64,000 bases of DNA from Nymphaea colorata (Eukaryota; Streptophyta; Magnoliopsida; Nymphaeales; Nymphaeaceae), in assembly GCF_008831285.2 (NCBI RefSeq), contig NC_045142.1:22259354-22323353 (forward strand), written 5' to 3'. The position numbers and the translations under genes are program-made. Positions 24,415 through 35,691 of this stretch are shown here, piece by piece (position 1 is the first letter of the stretch; every line of letters begins with the position of its first letter). The notes under the pieces are model-generated. The model saw nothing but the letters and a program-made list of their open reading frames with translations, searched no databases and was not told where the DNA came from.

Positions 24415-24960
24415 TGAAGTAAAAGACTGTCATAGCCTCTTAAATGGAAAACCAAGACTGCCAAGTTTTTAATCTTTTGCTTTTGAAATCAAATCATTAG
24501 CTAAGTTAGTCGGAATTATACATAAAAGTCAGGCTGTTTGTTATGGATTCTACATAATAAGTGATAGCTATTAAATACCTTAAACTAAAAACGGATAACA
24601 AATTGAAATATTGGAGTAAAAGTCTTTTAACCTTGTAAATGAAAAAACAAGACTGCGAATTTTTTAGCTCCTTGCTTTCAAGATCAATTGTTGGCTAAGG
24701 TAATCAAAACTATACATAAAAGCCTGAGCAAGTTGTTTGTTATGGCTTCTACATAATAAATGAAGGTTATTACTAGTTTCAACTTTCAACTAACGATTAA
24801 AGCTCATAACAAACAACTTACTTGGATAAAATTGATAAAAAATATTTACTATAACATTTTATACGTTACTTTCAAGATTAATTGTTGGCTAAGGTAATCA
24901 AAACTATACATAAAAATAGTAACGGAAGCTCATAACAAACAACCTGCTTCGATACAATTG
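24415..24960. repeat. About 2.7 diverged tandem copies of a ~195 bp repeat
   Basis: The landmark CTTTCAAGAT (CTTTTGAAAT in the first copy) occurs at 24480, 24675 and 24869, each followed by a GGCTAAG-like block and TATACATAAAA. Copies 1 and 2 also share an AGTAAAAG...AACAAGACTGC-like section. The array ends against tRNA-Pro(AGG). Confidence 0.75.
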
Positions 24961-24962
24961 AT

Positions 24963-24970
24963 AAAAAAAA
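24963..24970 (-). terminator. RNA polymerase III terminator of tRNA-Pro(AGG)
   Basis: A run of eight A on the plus strand (T8 on the transcript strand) lies ~20 bases past the tRNA 3' end. Confidence 0.7.
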
Positions 24971-24990
24971 TTATTACTATTAACTTTATG

Positions 24991-25062
24991 GGGGCATTCC
25001 GAGAATTGAACTCGGGACCTCTCGCACCCTAAGCGAGAATCATACCACTAGACCAAATGCCC
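24991..25062 (-). tRNA. tRNA-Pro(AGG): tRNA-Pro (anticodon AGG)
   Basis: On the minus strand this 72-base gene has the same acceptor, D, anticodon and T stems as the UGG gene at 23852. It differs at two positions. The first anticodon base is A (loop TTAGGGT, anticodon at 25028-25030), and the T loop has TTCAATT instead of TTCGATT. Both changes preserve a cloverleaf. It points towards the UGG gene and away from the BRCT gene, whose start codon is ~307 bp from its 5' end. Confidence 0.94.
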
Positions 25063-25369
25063 TGTTTGACAAGAGGCTACCCATAAACATATTCAATCAA
25101 TTATCAAAATAAAAGGGTTTTCCCTCCGCCATCTTCGCTTCAAAACCCTCTCTTCCATTCTTTTTCTCTTTCTTTATCACCACTTCTCCCACGATGGGCT
25201 CCATATTTGCCGCGTTCTCTCCCCACTCATCGTCCAGACTCTGATCTTGAATCCCTTCGTCACCCTCTTTCTTTAGGACGTTTTTGTTTTACTTCTTTAC
25301 TTTCCATTTCTTCTTATTTCTGATGAAAACAAGAAAGGAAACATTGGCATCCCATCAACTGAATTGCAG

Positions 25370-28300
25370 ATGGGTCGAGCTAAGTCCAGACGCAATAACC
25401 GGAAGCAGTCAAGTTCTACCCAGATTGTTGAGCCCGAATCTCCACCGGCCGGTACTGTTTCACTCTGCCCCTCTCCTTTCCGGTTATAGTCATCCTTTCA
25501 CTTCCTTTAGTTTTGGAGATTATTGGTGATGTGAAGATGAGTTCCTCCGTAGTTGGGTAGGCAAAATTATCGTGCCAATTGTTGTGTCGAACTGAAAGAA
25601 ACGACGCCAATTGGGATCAATCGTGCACATTGTGCAGATCAATGAGTTGGGCCATAATGTGTAGAGATGGCTCGATGCACTCTGGTGGCTTATATCACTT
25701 GAAAAAACAATGGTAACTTTAGAAAAATAAAACTTCTTTTGACTAGAATGTTGCATCTTCGTATGAACACTAGACATTACTATTTGTGCTGGAAAGAAGA
25801 CAAAATTCAAGCATTCATTGACTGTCAAACATTGGCCACATAATCTGGACTAGATGCTGTTGTGGTTGCAAAGTTTCACCTTGACAGTTGCTTTTACTTA
25901 ACCAAAAGGAAGAAAGAGAAAGCTGAGGGAGCGTCCTCTCAGTTTTCCTTGCTGCGACAACTTCCTCTCTATGTTGTTAAAAACTTTAAGCAGAGCCTAG
26001 GTGATGATCAGAGCGTAGAGTCTAGGTACTAGAGTTTTAAGTGGTACCCCCCAAAAAAAAAGAAGAATATTGAATCTAATACAACATAACATTAGATGTT
26101 TATATGTAGTCAGTAGTCACATATGTAAATATATACACAGTTGTTAAAGTAAAACACACACCCAGCCACGTTAAATCTTATAAAGTATAAATATAAATAA
26201 GTAAATAAACAAGTAAAATACACACATGATGTTTTAAAAATATTAGATGCAACCTAGGCAGTTGGATGAGCTTAGTGACTAAGCAGGAGTAGATGCATCA
26301 CACGGGCCCCTCCAGACAAGGGAAACCAAGAAAATGCAATACTAATCATTAAAATTAGTAATAAAACTGCAGCGTTTCTTAATGAAAAAATTATTAACTG
26401 TCAACTTACAACAATAAAACAATCAAAATGCACAATAAAAAAAACACATGCTAAACATTTCATAACATGATAATAGGCATGGTTCAATGTTTGAAAGATT
26501 GAAATTAATGAAGTTGAACAAAAATAAAGTTTGCAGGTTATATAGCACAAAGAAAAGAAAACTTACAATTAAATATCAAAGTTACAGAGCATGCAAAATC
26601 TTACCATTTCCCAAAAGTTATTAATTTAATTAAAAAAAAAAGGAAATATAAATTCTCCATATAATCCCAATTTGCATAAACACTGTATGCCATACTGCCT
26701 TCTATTATAATTCTAATAAACAAGAAAACTTATTAAGACAATACATATATATACAAAGCAGAGTTGAAAACCTAAAGAAATATACAAGTATTCAAACTTC
26801 AAAGCATGATACTATATGGGTTGTAACTGTAACTATGACTAAGTGCAAATGCACACAAACACATGCATGCACATACAGACATATACTTTTAAGGTAAAAT
26901 CGCCTGAGACACAAAAAGGTGAAAAAAGTGGCAAAAAAACAACAGATGAAAAAAGTTCTCAAAAGAAGAAAAAAGAAGAATGAAAAGGAAAAGAAGAACA
27001 AAAATTTAGGTTGTCCAAAGAAAAAAAAAAGGCCTGGGCTATTAGTATCGTAGGCAAGCCTAGGCATCCTAAGCGAGTATGACTTTTTAAACATTGCCAC
27101 AGCTAGCCTAGGTGATGACCGAAGCCTTTGATAACATAGCATCTGATAGTAATTAATCAGTTTAACAGTACTGTGCTGAATGCACAATTTGTTCAAGCTG
27201 ACTGATAACTTTTATTCAATGCCTAATGCTGTTAAATATTATGCTAGAGATTTATCAGATAGGAACATCGAGGATGTGGTTACGTGTATATTTTCAAACT
27301 GAAATGTTTTGTCTGTTTCGTAAAACAGGTGAAAATCTTGAAAACGGGAAAATAAAAAAGACTGTTCGAGCTCTGGAAAATCAATCCCCTACTGAAATTT
27401 TGTCTGGGAGTAATAACTTGGGTGATACCCAATTGGTGGATGATGCAATTGGTATCGATGAGGAAACTCAATTAGTAGATAATCAATATACATCTGGATT
27501 TGCTGATGTGGAGCACGACACAGAATTGGGAACTCAGTTGGTTGATGAATCTGAGAAAGAAGACTGTTCAGATAGGGATTCCAATGGGACAGAAATAATT
27601 GGCAGATTAAGTGATGATGGTGGGTTGTCTGGCTTAAAAATTTAGCATGCCAAGATGAATTTTTAACTAACACTAAGGGTCATATTGCAGAAGGTGTACA
27701 CGGAATAGTTTCAGCTGATCCTAATGAGAAAGTTGCAGCTGCTTCTAGGTGCTTGAGCAAACATGCAGATAAATGCTTGTCCATTGACTCAGACACTTCA
27801 ACTGGTGATGAGAATAATTTGGGTATTTCACTTATTTTTTCTTTCTTTTCATCATTACTCCTGCCCCATCTTAGTCATGTACTTGCATGGATGATTATGT
27901 GGTTATGTTTGTTGAATATGCCTACAAACATGACGTTATTTACATAGTTTGTGTTGATTTTACTTCATTGTTTTGAGATTTAAGAAAAGGTGCATTTTTA
28001 GCTTCTGGTTCAATTTGATGGAGCCAAGAATGGACTAAAATTTTGAGATTTTCCAAACAAATTTTCATATTGAGTAACTTGCCTTATTTGAAACACTTGA
28101 AAGTCATATTATGTCACATGCATCCCAATACGGGTGTGTCAAGTGTGTGTGTATCCCTCCACCTACTGTTTTTGCGTCTTCCCAGTGGTTACAAATCCAA
28201 ATCACCGAAATGTGATGTGTAGATTGGACTTTGTGACATTACTAGGACAGTTGATTTTGATGTTTATAAAATTTAATCCACACAATGAATGTTGTTTGTG

Positions 28301-30364
28301 TTCTTAAACATACTGTCTTTGGACACTCTGATCACATCCATGCAGTTAGATTTGTGTAATACCCTCTAAGATCCATTAGAAAGGTCCAGATGACCAAATC
28401 TATGATACAGCACACACACAAATATATGTTGTGACGTGTAGAAAAGACGACAACTTTAGCTAGTCTATCTGGGTTCATTTCATACTGAAATGAGAGAATT
28501 CAATGAAGAGAGAATAGCTGCAGTTATCATATATATATATATATGTCTGTGTATGTGTTTATGCAAAACTTTACACATATTGAGGTACAGTATGAAGAAC
28601 ATAGAAAATCATGTATGAGATACAGTGTGAAGAACATAGAGACTCATGTATGGACAGGCATAGACGCAAAAATAAAACCTGAGTGAACACAAGTGTAGCT
28701 GCTGTCTCTATGCGACATAGCTTCCATCTCCTTGCCAGAGCCAGGAAATTTTAGATATCTTGAAGAAATTGTCAAAATGAAAGCCTCTTGTTTTTCCCTT
28801 TTCATAAAAAACGTTTTCAAGTAAGCATAGACGCACAAATAAAACCTGAGTGAACACAAGTGTAGCTCGTGTCTCTATGTGACATAGCTTCTTTCTCCTT
28901 GCCAGAGCCAGGAAATTTTAGATATCTTGAAGAAATTGTCAAAATGAAAGCCTCTTGTTTTTCCCTTTTCATGAAAATGTTTTCAAGTAATTGTCTTAAT
29001 ATTTCATAACTATTTTGGATTTTGATGAACGCTTTTGTAAGACAATTATCAGAAAACTCAAATTTTTGTAAATTTTAATTATTTTTTACATTTAAAAATA
29101 TTTTGAGTTCCTCTAGATTTTCTTAAGAAGAAAAAGCTTCATGTTTAATAGCTAAGTAAAACCTCATCAACGAAGCCTGAAAATAATATTTTTGACAATA
29201 TTTTAGACGGTTGGATGCTTAGTTACACATTTGTGTGTACGTGTATGCGTGTTTGTAATTTTGTATACACGTGTAGATGTACTCCTCACATACATGCATA
29301 TATAGATCCATCCATCCTTGGCCGTTCGGCTATTTTATCAGTGGATTTTGCTGTCCGGCCAGATCCTAGAAATCCAACCATTGATGTAGATAGGTTATGA
29401 AAACCACTGTTTAAATAAAAAGACACTGGAATATAATGTGTGTTTTGGATATATGAGATCATCAAACTAAAATTGTTGATTTTGACGATTCTATAGAATC
29501 TAATCTATATGTAGTATTCAAGTAATTTTTTTTCTGGTACTTTTTTGTTTTGGACAGTCTGACAACTTCCTTGCAGTTAGATTTGTGGAAAACTGTTCAC
29601 CAGTGTTTTAAAGGGCATGTCGTAACGCATATCGGTCAAGCTGACCTATACGCTGTATCATAATGTATCGTAAATGTAGCATAGTGTATCGCAAAATTAA
29701 ATTTTCAATTCAAAAAATACAAAAAGTAAAAAATAGAGAAAAAAATCAGGAAAAATGTGTTCCATATAAAAAAAAACATCTCACATAAAGAATGTTCATG
29801 ATTCATCATTCATAAGCCATAATACATCAACAACACATTCAGAAAGGAGAAATCATAGATTCAAGATAACATAATAAGCATCAATCACAAGTTTAAAATG
29901 TTTTAGATTATATCACAAGTCCATAACATATAATTGGTTACTGCCAAGTACCAAATATCATGATTATCATCAATCAATGTTAATCATCATCATCTTCATA
30001 TTCATCCTTATTTTCTTTGTTCATTGTTTTGCATTTTAATTTTCAATGCCTTCAAATGGAATGTCTTCACCAACATATGATTGATTTTTTTTTTTAGAAA
30101 ACTAGTAAAACCTCCCCTCCCACAGCTCTTAGAGATGTTTAGAAAGTGAAAGGGAGAAGCTATTTCAAAAGGAAGCACAAAAAACAAGGTTTTTTCCCAT
30201 TTTGTCACCATATCGTAAGATATTGGGCCGTATTGGCTTTATCGTACGATACGGCCCCCGTATCGCACAATATGGGGGATACGCTAGGTGTATCATGTAT
30301 CATAGGCGTATCATACGATACGGATAACACTGTTGTTAAGTTGTTAACATTGGCTAAAAGGTCT

Positions 30365-30414
<50 letters not shown>

Positions 30415-33400
30415 TGCATGACCAAATCTATGGATCCTATTCACACACACACAGACAAAAGGTTGAGAGTGGGGGGTGGGGGGAAGAGAGATTAATTAGA
30501 CCGTGACACATACAAAAGACAACAAGCTTAACCACTTTCTTTTCATTTAATACTAAAAGGAGGCTATTTGTCGGAAGAGAATAGTTGGAGTAATGTTTGT
30601 GTAAGAATGATATTCTGTTGCGTTAAAGTATAGACAACATCTTGCTTTGGACAAACATATGCACATCCAGACCAGAGTGGGCTCAAGTACAGCAGCCTGT
30701 TTTCTGCTCCCATGTGACATGCCACAGCAGCCTGTGTTCTGCATCCATGTGACATGCCACAGTAGCCTGTTTTCTGTATCCATGTGACATACCTTCTCAT
30801 CCTTTTGGCATAGCCATTTTTTTAGACTGAGTCACACATTTGTGTATGTATATATTGTTTGTACGCACACATCTATATGTATGCATGCATATATAGGGCG
30901 TCGATCCTGCCATCATGGCCAACCAGCTACTTCACCCATTTTTGAGTTGTTTTCACAAATCCAACCATAGAAATTGATGGAGAATGTCTAAACTATATGC
31001 TTAAAAATTACACTTGCAAATTGGATTTTATAAGGACTCGACAGTTTTATTTGACGGTATGATGCATATTGTAATTTTCCAATTTCATGGTTAAGCCTTT
31101 CTTTTTTGTTCATCTCTTCTAATACAATACATCTGTTAAGTTGTGCATTAATGGTTTAGTGATTTCTTTATCTGCTTCAGGTATTGCTAATAAAGCCATT
31201 TAAGTAAATAACATTTTCTCATCCTTTGAACTCAGGGTCTACACAAGCAAATTCTCCTTCCATTTACACTTCATCATTGTACACAATTCCAAATCAAACA
31301 GAAGCTGACTTGCTTTCTGATATGCATTCTACTGAGGTTGAACTGAAGGAGAAACAGGTTATTGTCCTTTTTCATGAACTCATAAAATATGAACTTATGA
31401 AGCATAACAAGGATGCTCTAATGCCGATTGAAATTTCTGTAAGTTTTGAAGTGGTAAATGTTTGTTTATATGTAACATGCAGGTACGGAATGAAAATGCA
31501 TGTAAAGATGAAATTTGTGATTCTAAAGCAAGAATTTTTTTTGATGAGGATGAGAGAAATAAATTGTTATTTGACAATACCCTTGAAAAAATTGAAGATG
31601 TGCACTCGTCCAAGCTGGGTAGAGGTGAGCGAGTTCCAGAGTTGAGCTACATTTGTTCACAGGAACCTGGTGAATTTTCACAAGCCAATGCATTAGGAAT
31701 TGTTGAGAAATTATTGGACACTGTTGATGGTCAACTATATGTGGAAACTGTTCCCAAAAGGAGTATTGGATTGAAAATGGCCTCTATGTCAGGAGCAAAA
31801 GGGCCTCAGAGCTTGGCTAGAAGGCAAGACCTGAAAAATCCAATGGAAAGCATAGGTACTTATGATTGGATTGATAGCCGTGAGGATGAAGGAGGAGGTG
31901 ATTTCTTTACCAGACGAAGGGAATCTTTCTTTGGTAATGGCCATGGGAGAAAATCTTTCACAGAACCATGCATATCAAAAAAATTAACCTCTGGAAAAGC
32001 TGAAAATTTAGCTAAAAAATTTCTGGAGAACCAGAAAGGACTGCCTGAAGACCATAAGAGCAGCATGAACATTAGTCTCTCAGATTCAAGAATAAGCTTG
32101 TCTCGTTCCACAAACCTTGACATTGGGCAGGTCAAAAATGCCAAGGTTATACGAAGTCTTTTTGGCAATTTAAAGAAGCAAGAACATACAGAAAGGTTAG
32201 AGAAGCTAGTGGAGCCTCCAGATCACAGTGGTCTAATAGTTGGTATTCATGATGTTGGTGTTGATACACAAATGGCGGCTGAAGCAATGCAAGAATTAGG
32301 TTGTCGTTCACCTTTTAATAGTGTTTGTGAAGATATTCCTGTTATAAGTCAGTCAGCAGAAAAAGAGTCTAAGCGGTTTCCAGACTCAAGTTACCTCTTT
32401 AAAACGTCAGAACCCTTGTTTACTTCTGTTAATACTGAGGAATTATCCAAACAGATGAAGTGTGGCACTAGGGTGGGTGGAAAAAAATACCATGCCACTG
32501 AAAAATGCCCAAAGAATTCAAAGGATAGCATTGTGGAGAAGAGATCAATAACAAAAAGATCTGCGAAGCAAAGATGTAATACAATGAATTCTGCCAGGAG
32601 GAGAAAAAATGTGAGTGTGAAGCTCTCTAAATGTCTAAAAGGAGAGGAAGATTCTGATGAAACTTGGCTCTATGGTTCATCAGGATCTGTTATCGATCTC
32701 AATAGGTCAATTGAACCAGTTGCACATCGTACCAGGAACTCTATAGGAAAGCAGTCTGACAAGTCTGAAAATGTATTCAGAAATTGTGAAGATGGAAAAA
32801 GTGATCAGTTGGATGCAAGAATAACTAGACGTACTAGGAGTTCCTTGGCTGTTGCATCAAAGAGACAAAGACCGGTTTCTTCTTCAATTCCACTGTCAAG
32901 GCACATGCTAAATGATGCAGCTACTACTACCATGAATAAAATGCAACAAGCCAATGAAGAAAAGAAGCAGCTTTCTTCACAAAAGAAAAAAGCAAGTGCT
33001 TGCAATATCACAAGTTCCACATACCCCAAACAGGTAGCTGCTGAACAAATGACATCTGGTATCAGACATAATGTTAAGGTGAGAAGGCAGTCATCTAGTA
33101 CAAATGCCTCAAGTCCGCCAAATATAGGCCAAATAACAATCCACCTGAACGGTGCAGGGAATCTGGATGGTGGTGCTAGTGCACCATGTTTTCCCTGTAA
33201 TGGAGAGGTTTCAATTAAGAAAAGACGTCCATCTAGATGTCCCAGCGCACATGCTTCTATGATCAAGAAGCCCAAGGACGATTTTGTTCACCAGAAGGGT
33301 AGCAAATTTGATACTGCATCCACAGGTGGTTATGCTCCAGCTAATGTTCTGAATGAAAAATCACCATCTGCTTTACAGGCATTAACCACATCTAATACTT

Positions 33401-35691
33401 CTCACTGTAGCATGAATGGTGCAGAAATAATGAAGAAGGATAAAGATCAATTCAGTTCTGTTCCTACTACACCATTAAAAGATGTTGATGCAGCATCACC
33501 TATCTATACAGTGAATGGTGATGTTACACATTGTTATAAGACAAGATCCTCAATGTGCTCCCTTAGTAGGGAGTTGATCAGATTGGATGCCATTAAACCG
33601 GAATTGTCACCTATTCTGAAAGATTCTCCTCGTAAGAAGAGAGATATTGCTAGTATCCGTGTTCTTTTTAGCCATCATTTGGGCGCAGATGTCATCAAGC
33701 AACAGAAAAAGGTTCCCTTTTTTTCCCTTACTGTACTTGTTGGAATCAGTCTTCTTCCCTTCTATTTTATTTTGATATAGGCCACAGTTCTGTCATATTA
33801 TCTCCTTTTCTTCTTTTTGTAGATCTTGTCTCGATTAGGAATTTATACTGCATCATCATCTTCGGATGCTACACACTTTGTTACGGATAAGTTTGTGCGT
33901 ACTAGAAACATGTTAGAATCAATGGCTCTCGGTAAACCTGTAGTCACACCCTCATGGCTTGAGAGTTGTGGACAAGCCTGTTGCTTTATTGATGAGAAAA
34001 AGTACATATTGCGTGATGCAAAGAAGGAACGAGAGATTGGTTTCAACATGGCTTCCTCATTGGTTCATGCCGGCCAAAAACCTCTGCTTCAGGTAAGAAT
34101 AGGTGCAGATTCACTCGCTTAGATTAAATTGAATGGACTTTATTTGGAGAAAAGCATACGAATCTGTACTTATCTGTAAGTTAACGAGTTTGGGTTGCAT
34201 AATATATCTTGCAGGATCATAGAGTATTGGTCACCCAGAATGTAAAACCGAGTAAGGAACTGATAATAACTTTGGTCAAGGCAGCTCATGGTCTGGTAAA
34301 CTTTTATGCTTCTACTCTTGTGATTATCTTGATTGATGACCTTGATTATGAATAGTACAGTATAACAATTAAGTTACATCATGACTGATTTAGATTAGAG
34401 TTCATGTGTAAGTCAGTTTCTCAACTCAGATGTCTTTTATTACGGAAGAATGGTTTAGCACGTGATTAGTTTGGTGCATTGCTAGTTTTTAAGTGTTCAA
34501 TTCATTAAATGATTTTCTCTGTTGCAAGTTATGAGGTTTTGGGATACTTTGCCTTTCTACACTATGTTCTCCTTATAGTTTGTTCCTTAAATGATTAGTG
34601 CCATTCTCTTTAAATAAAATTTTGGACTTAGTTCAATGTGTTTTTATGCTGTTCTTTTTTTATTGCAAATGTTTTAGTTTTGTTATCACAAGCGGATGCT
34701 CTTGTACATGCTACCTCATCCTTATAGCAGCTTGATATTTCGTTTGTTATGTCAGGCTCTTGAAATATGGTTACCATGACATGGTTCAAAGGGTTTATCA
34801 TTAAAGAGCATCTTAACTATGAACCTGTCATATTATATCTTTCTATGGCTTCACCAAGCATGTAGCAGTAATACAAATTTTCCAGCCAGAACCATGACTA
34901 GAAGTAAAGGGTTTCATTGTTGAATTTTATAAAATTTTGGTTTATGATGTCCCTAAGGTTCAAGATACATCATTTGGAATTCCCAATCGCTGCTGATTGT
35001 TGTTATTGTTCTTTCTGTTGCTTCTACTAGCCATATTTGGAGGCACCTACCATGTTGTTTGGGTTTATTGTCATTTGAGACCACTTGACTCACTAACTGA
35101 TCATGATTTGGTAACTATTAGAAGAGTACCCTTTTCTTTTTTGGGAATATCTTTTAGAGCTCAAACTTGTAACCAGAGGACTAATGGTGACTAGTAGTTT
35201 CATATTTTCAGACTATCCTGCCTTTTCAAGTTTCAACTGGAAATGCAGCTTAACTAAACTAATAAAATAACCTCAGGTGATTGAGAGAGTTGGGAGGTCT
35301 CCCATAGAGGATCTTTTAATTATTTCCTGCGAAGAAGATCGTTCAATCTGCATACCACTTCTTGAAAAAGGTGTTAGAAAGCTTCTCAGCTGATCTTGTT
35401 TCAGGAACTACTTAAGTGATTTCGGTTACCAGGGAATGTGTTTTGCTGAACTATCTTGACATGCAGGAGCAAGGGCTTACAGTTCTGAGCTTATATTAAA
35501 TGGAATCGTCATCCAAAAGCTGGAGTTTGACAGGTGAATGCTGCTGCCCTTGTGTAAATAGTAGACATCAGAGAATCAGTTTATCCTTGGATGTTCGTTT
35601 TTTCTTATATTCCTCATTTATCTGGTTCTTCAGACATCTGCTGTTTATGGATAACAAGAAAACCCGTTCCTCAAGAACGTTTAAAAGTTGA
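25370..35691 (+). CDS. Tandem-BRCT protein with SQ/TQ motifs, nine exons, apparent frameshift in exon 2
   Basis: Exons with GT-AG borders: 25370-25451, 27329-27822, 31236-31357, 31483-33711, 33823-34092, 34215-34295, 35277-35370, 35467-35533 and 35634-35691. All splice phases agree. The C terminus holds two BRCT repeats: the first from ~960 with the conserved Trp in TPSWLES, the second from ~1066. BRCT pairs bind phosphoproteins in DNA-damage signalling; the closest plant relatives I know are Arabidopsis BRCT proteins of the At3g21480 type (from memory). Exon 2 encodes three TQLVD motifs, possible ATM/ATR targets. Coding length totals 3,497 bases, one short of a multiple of three. The frame breaks at an A5 run (27636-27640), with a stop at 27643-27645, and the downstream frame resumes shifted. 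This is either a real one-base deletion or a sequencing error. The rest is intact, ~1,165 residues if in frame. Confidence 0.85.
25969..27139. mobile_element. Putative non-autonomous DNA transposon in BRCT intron 1
   Basis: The left end reads CTATGTTGTTAAA, and the right end read inward gives CTATGTTATCAAA, so the ends are imperfect inverted repeats. Both flanks also carry GCCTAGGTGATGA blocks. There is no coding capacity and no clear target duplication, so boundaries and class are uncertain. Confidence 0.4.
28658..28991. repeat. 167 bp tandem duplication in BRCT intron 2
   Basis: Copies start at 28658 and 28825 with GCATAGACGCA and stay highly similar through TTTTCAAGTAA. They are recent compared with the larger duplication that contains them. 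Confidence 0.92.
29601..30332. mobile_element. Putative MITE rich in TATCG motifs
   Basis: The left end is CAGTGTTTTAAAG and the right end read inward is CAGTGTTATCCG. Both ends contain many GTATCGT-type motifs. It lies within the second unit of the intronic duplication and is missing from the first unit, as expected for a later insertion. I could not find a convincing target duplication. Confidence 0.5.
30367..30414. repeat. (AT)n microsatellite
   Basis: About 48 bases of alternating AT with a single G interruption near the right end, in BRCT intron 2. Confidence 0.95.
30691..30795. repeat. 35 bp minisatellite, three copies
   Basis: The block AGCAGCCTGTTTTCTG starts at 30691, 30726 and 30761 (slightly varied), each followed by CCATGTGACAT. 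It lies in BRCT intron 2. Confidence 0.92.

Larger units (their letters stand above)
28310..30985. repeat. Tandem segmental duplication inside BRCT intron 2
   Basis: Unit 1 (about 28310-29400) and unit 2 (about 29545-30985) share landmarks in the same order. These are GGACA-TCTGA then GCAGTTAGATTTGTG (28345 and 29573), GACCAAATCTATG (28392 and 30420), and CACACATTTGTGT (29224 and 30833) followed by ATGCATATATAG. Unit 2 is longer because a MITE-like insert lies within it. Confidence 0.65.

Noticed and set aside
32805-33275. 156-codon minus-strand frame
   Set aside because: It is the antisense shadow of BRCT exon 4, which is supported by domain continuity and splice phases.
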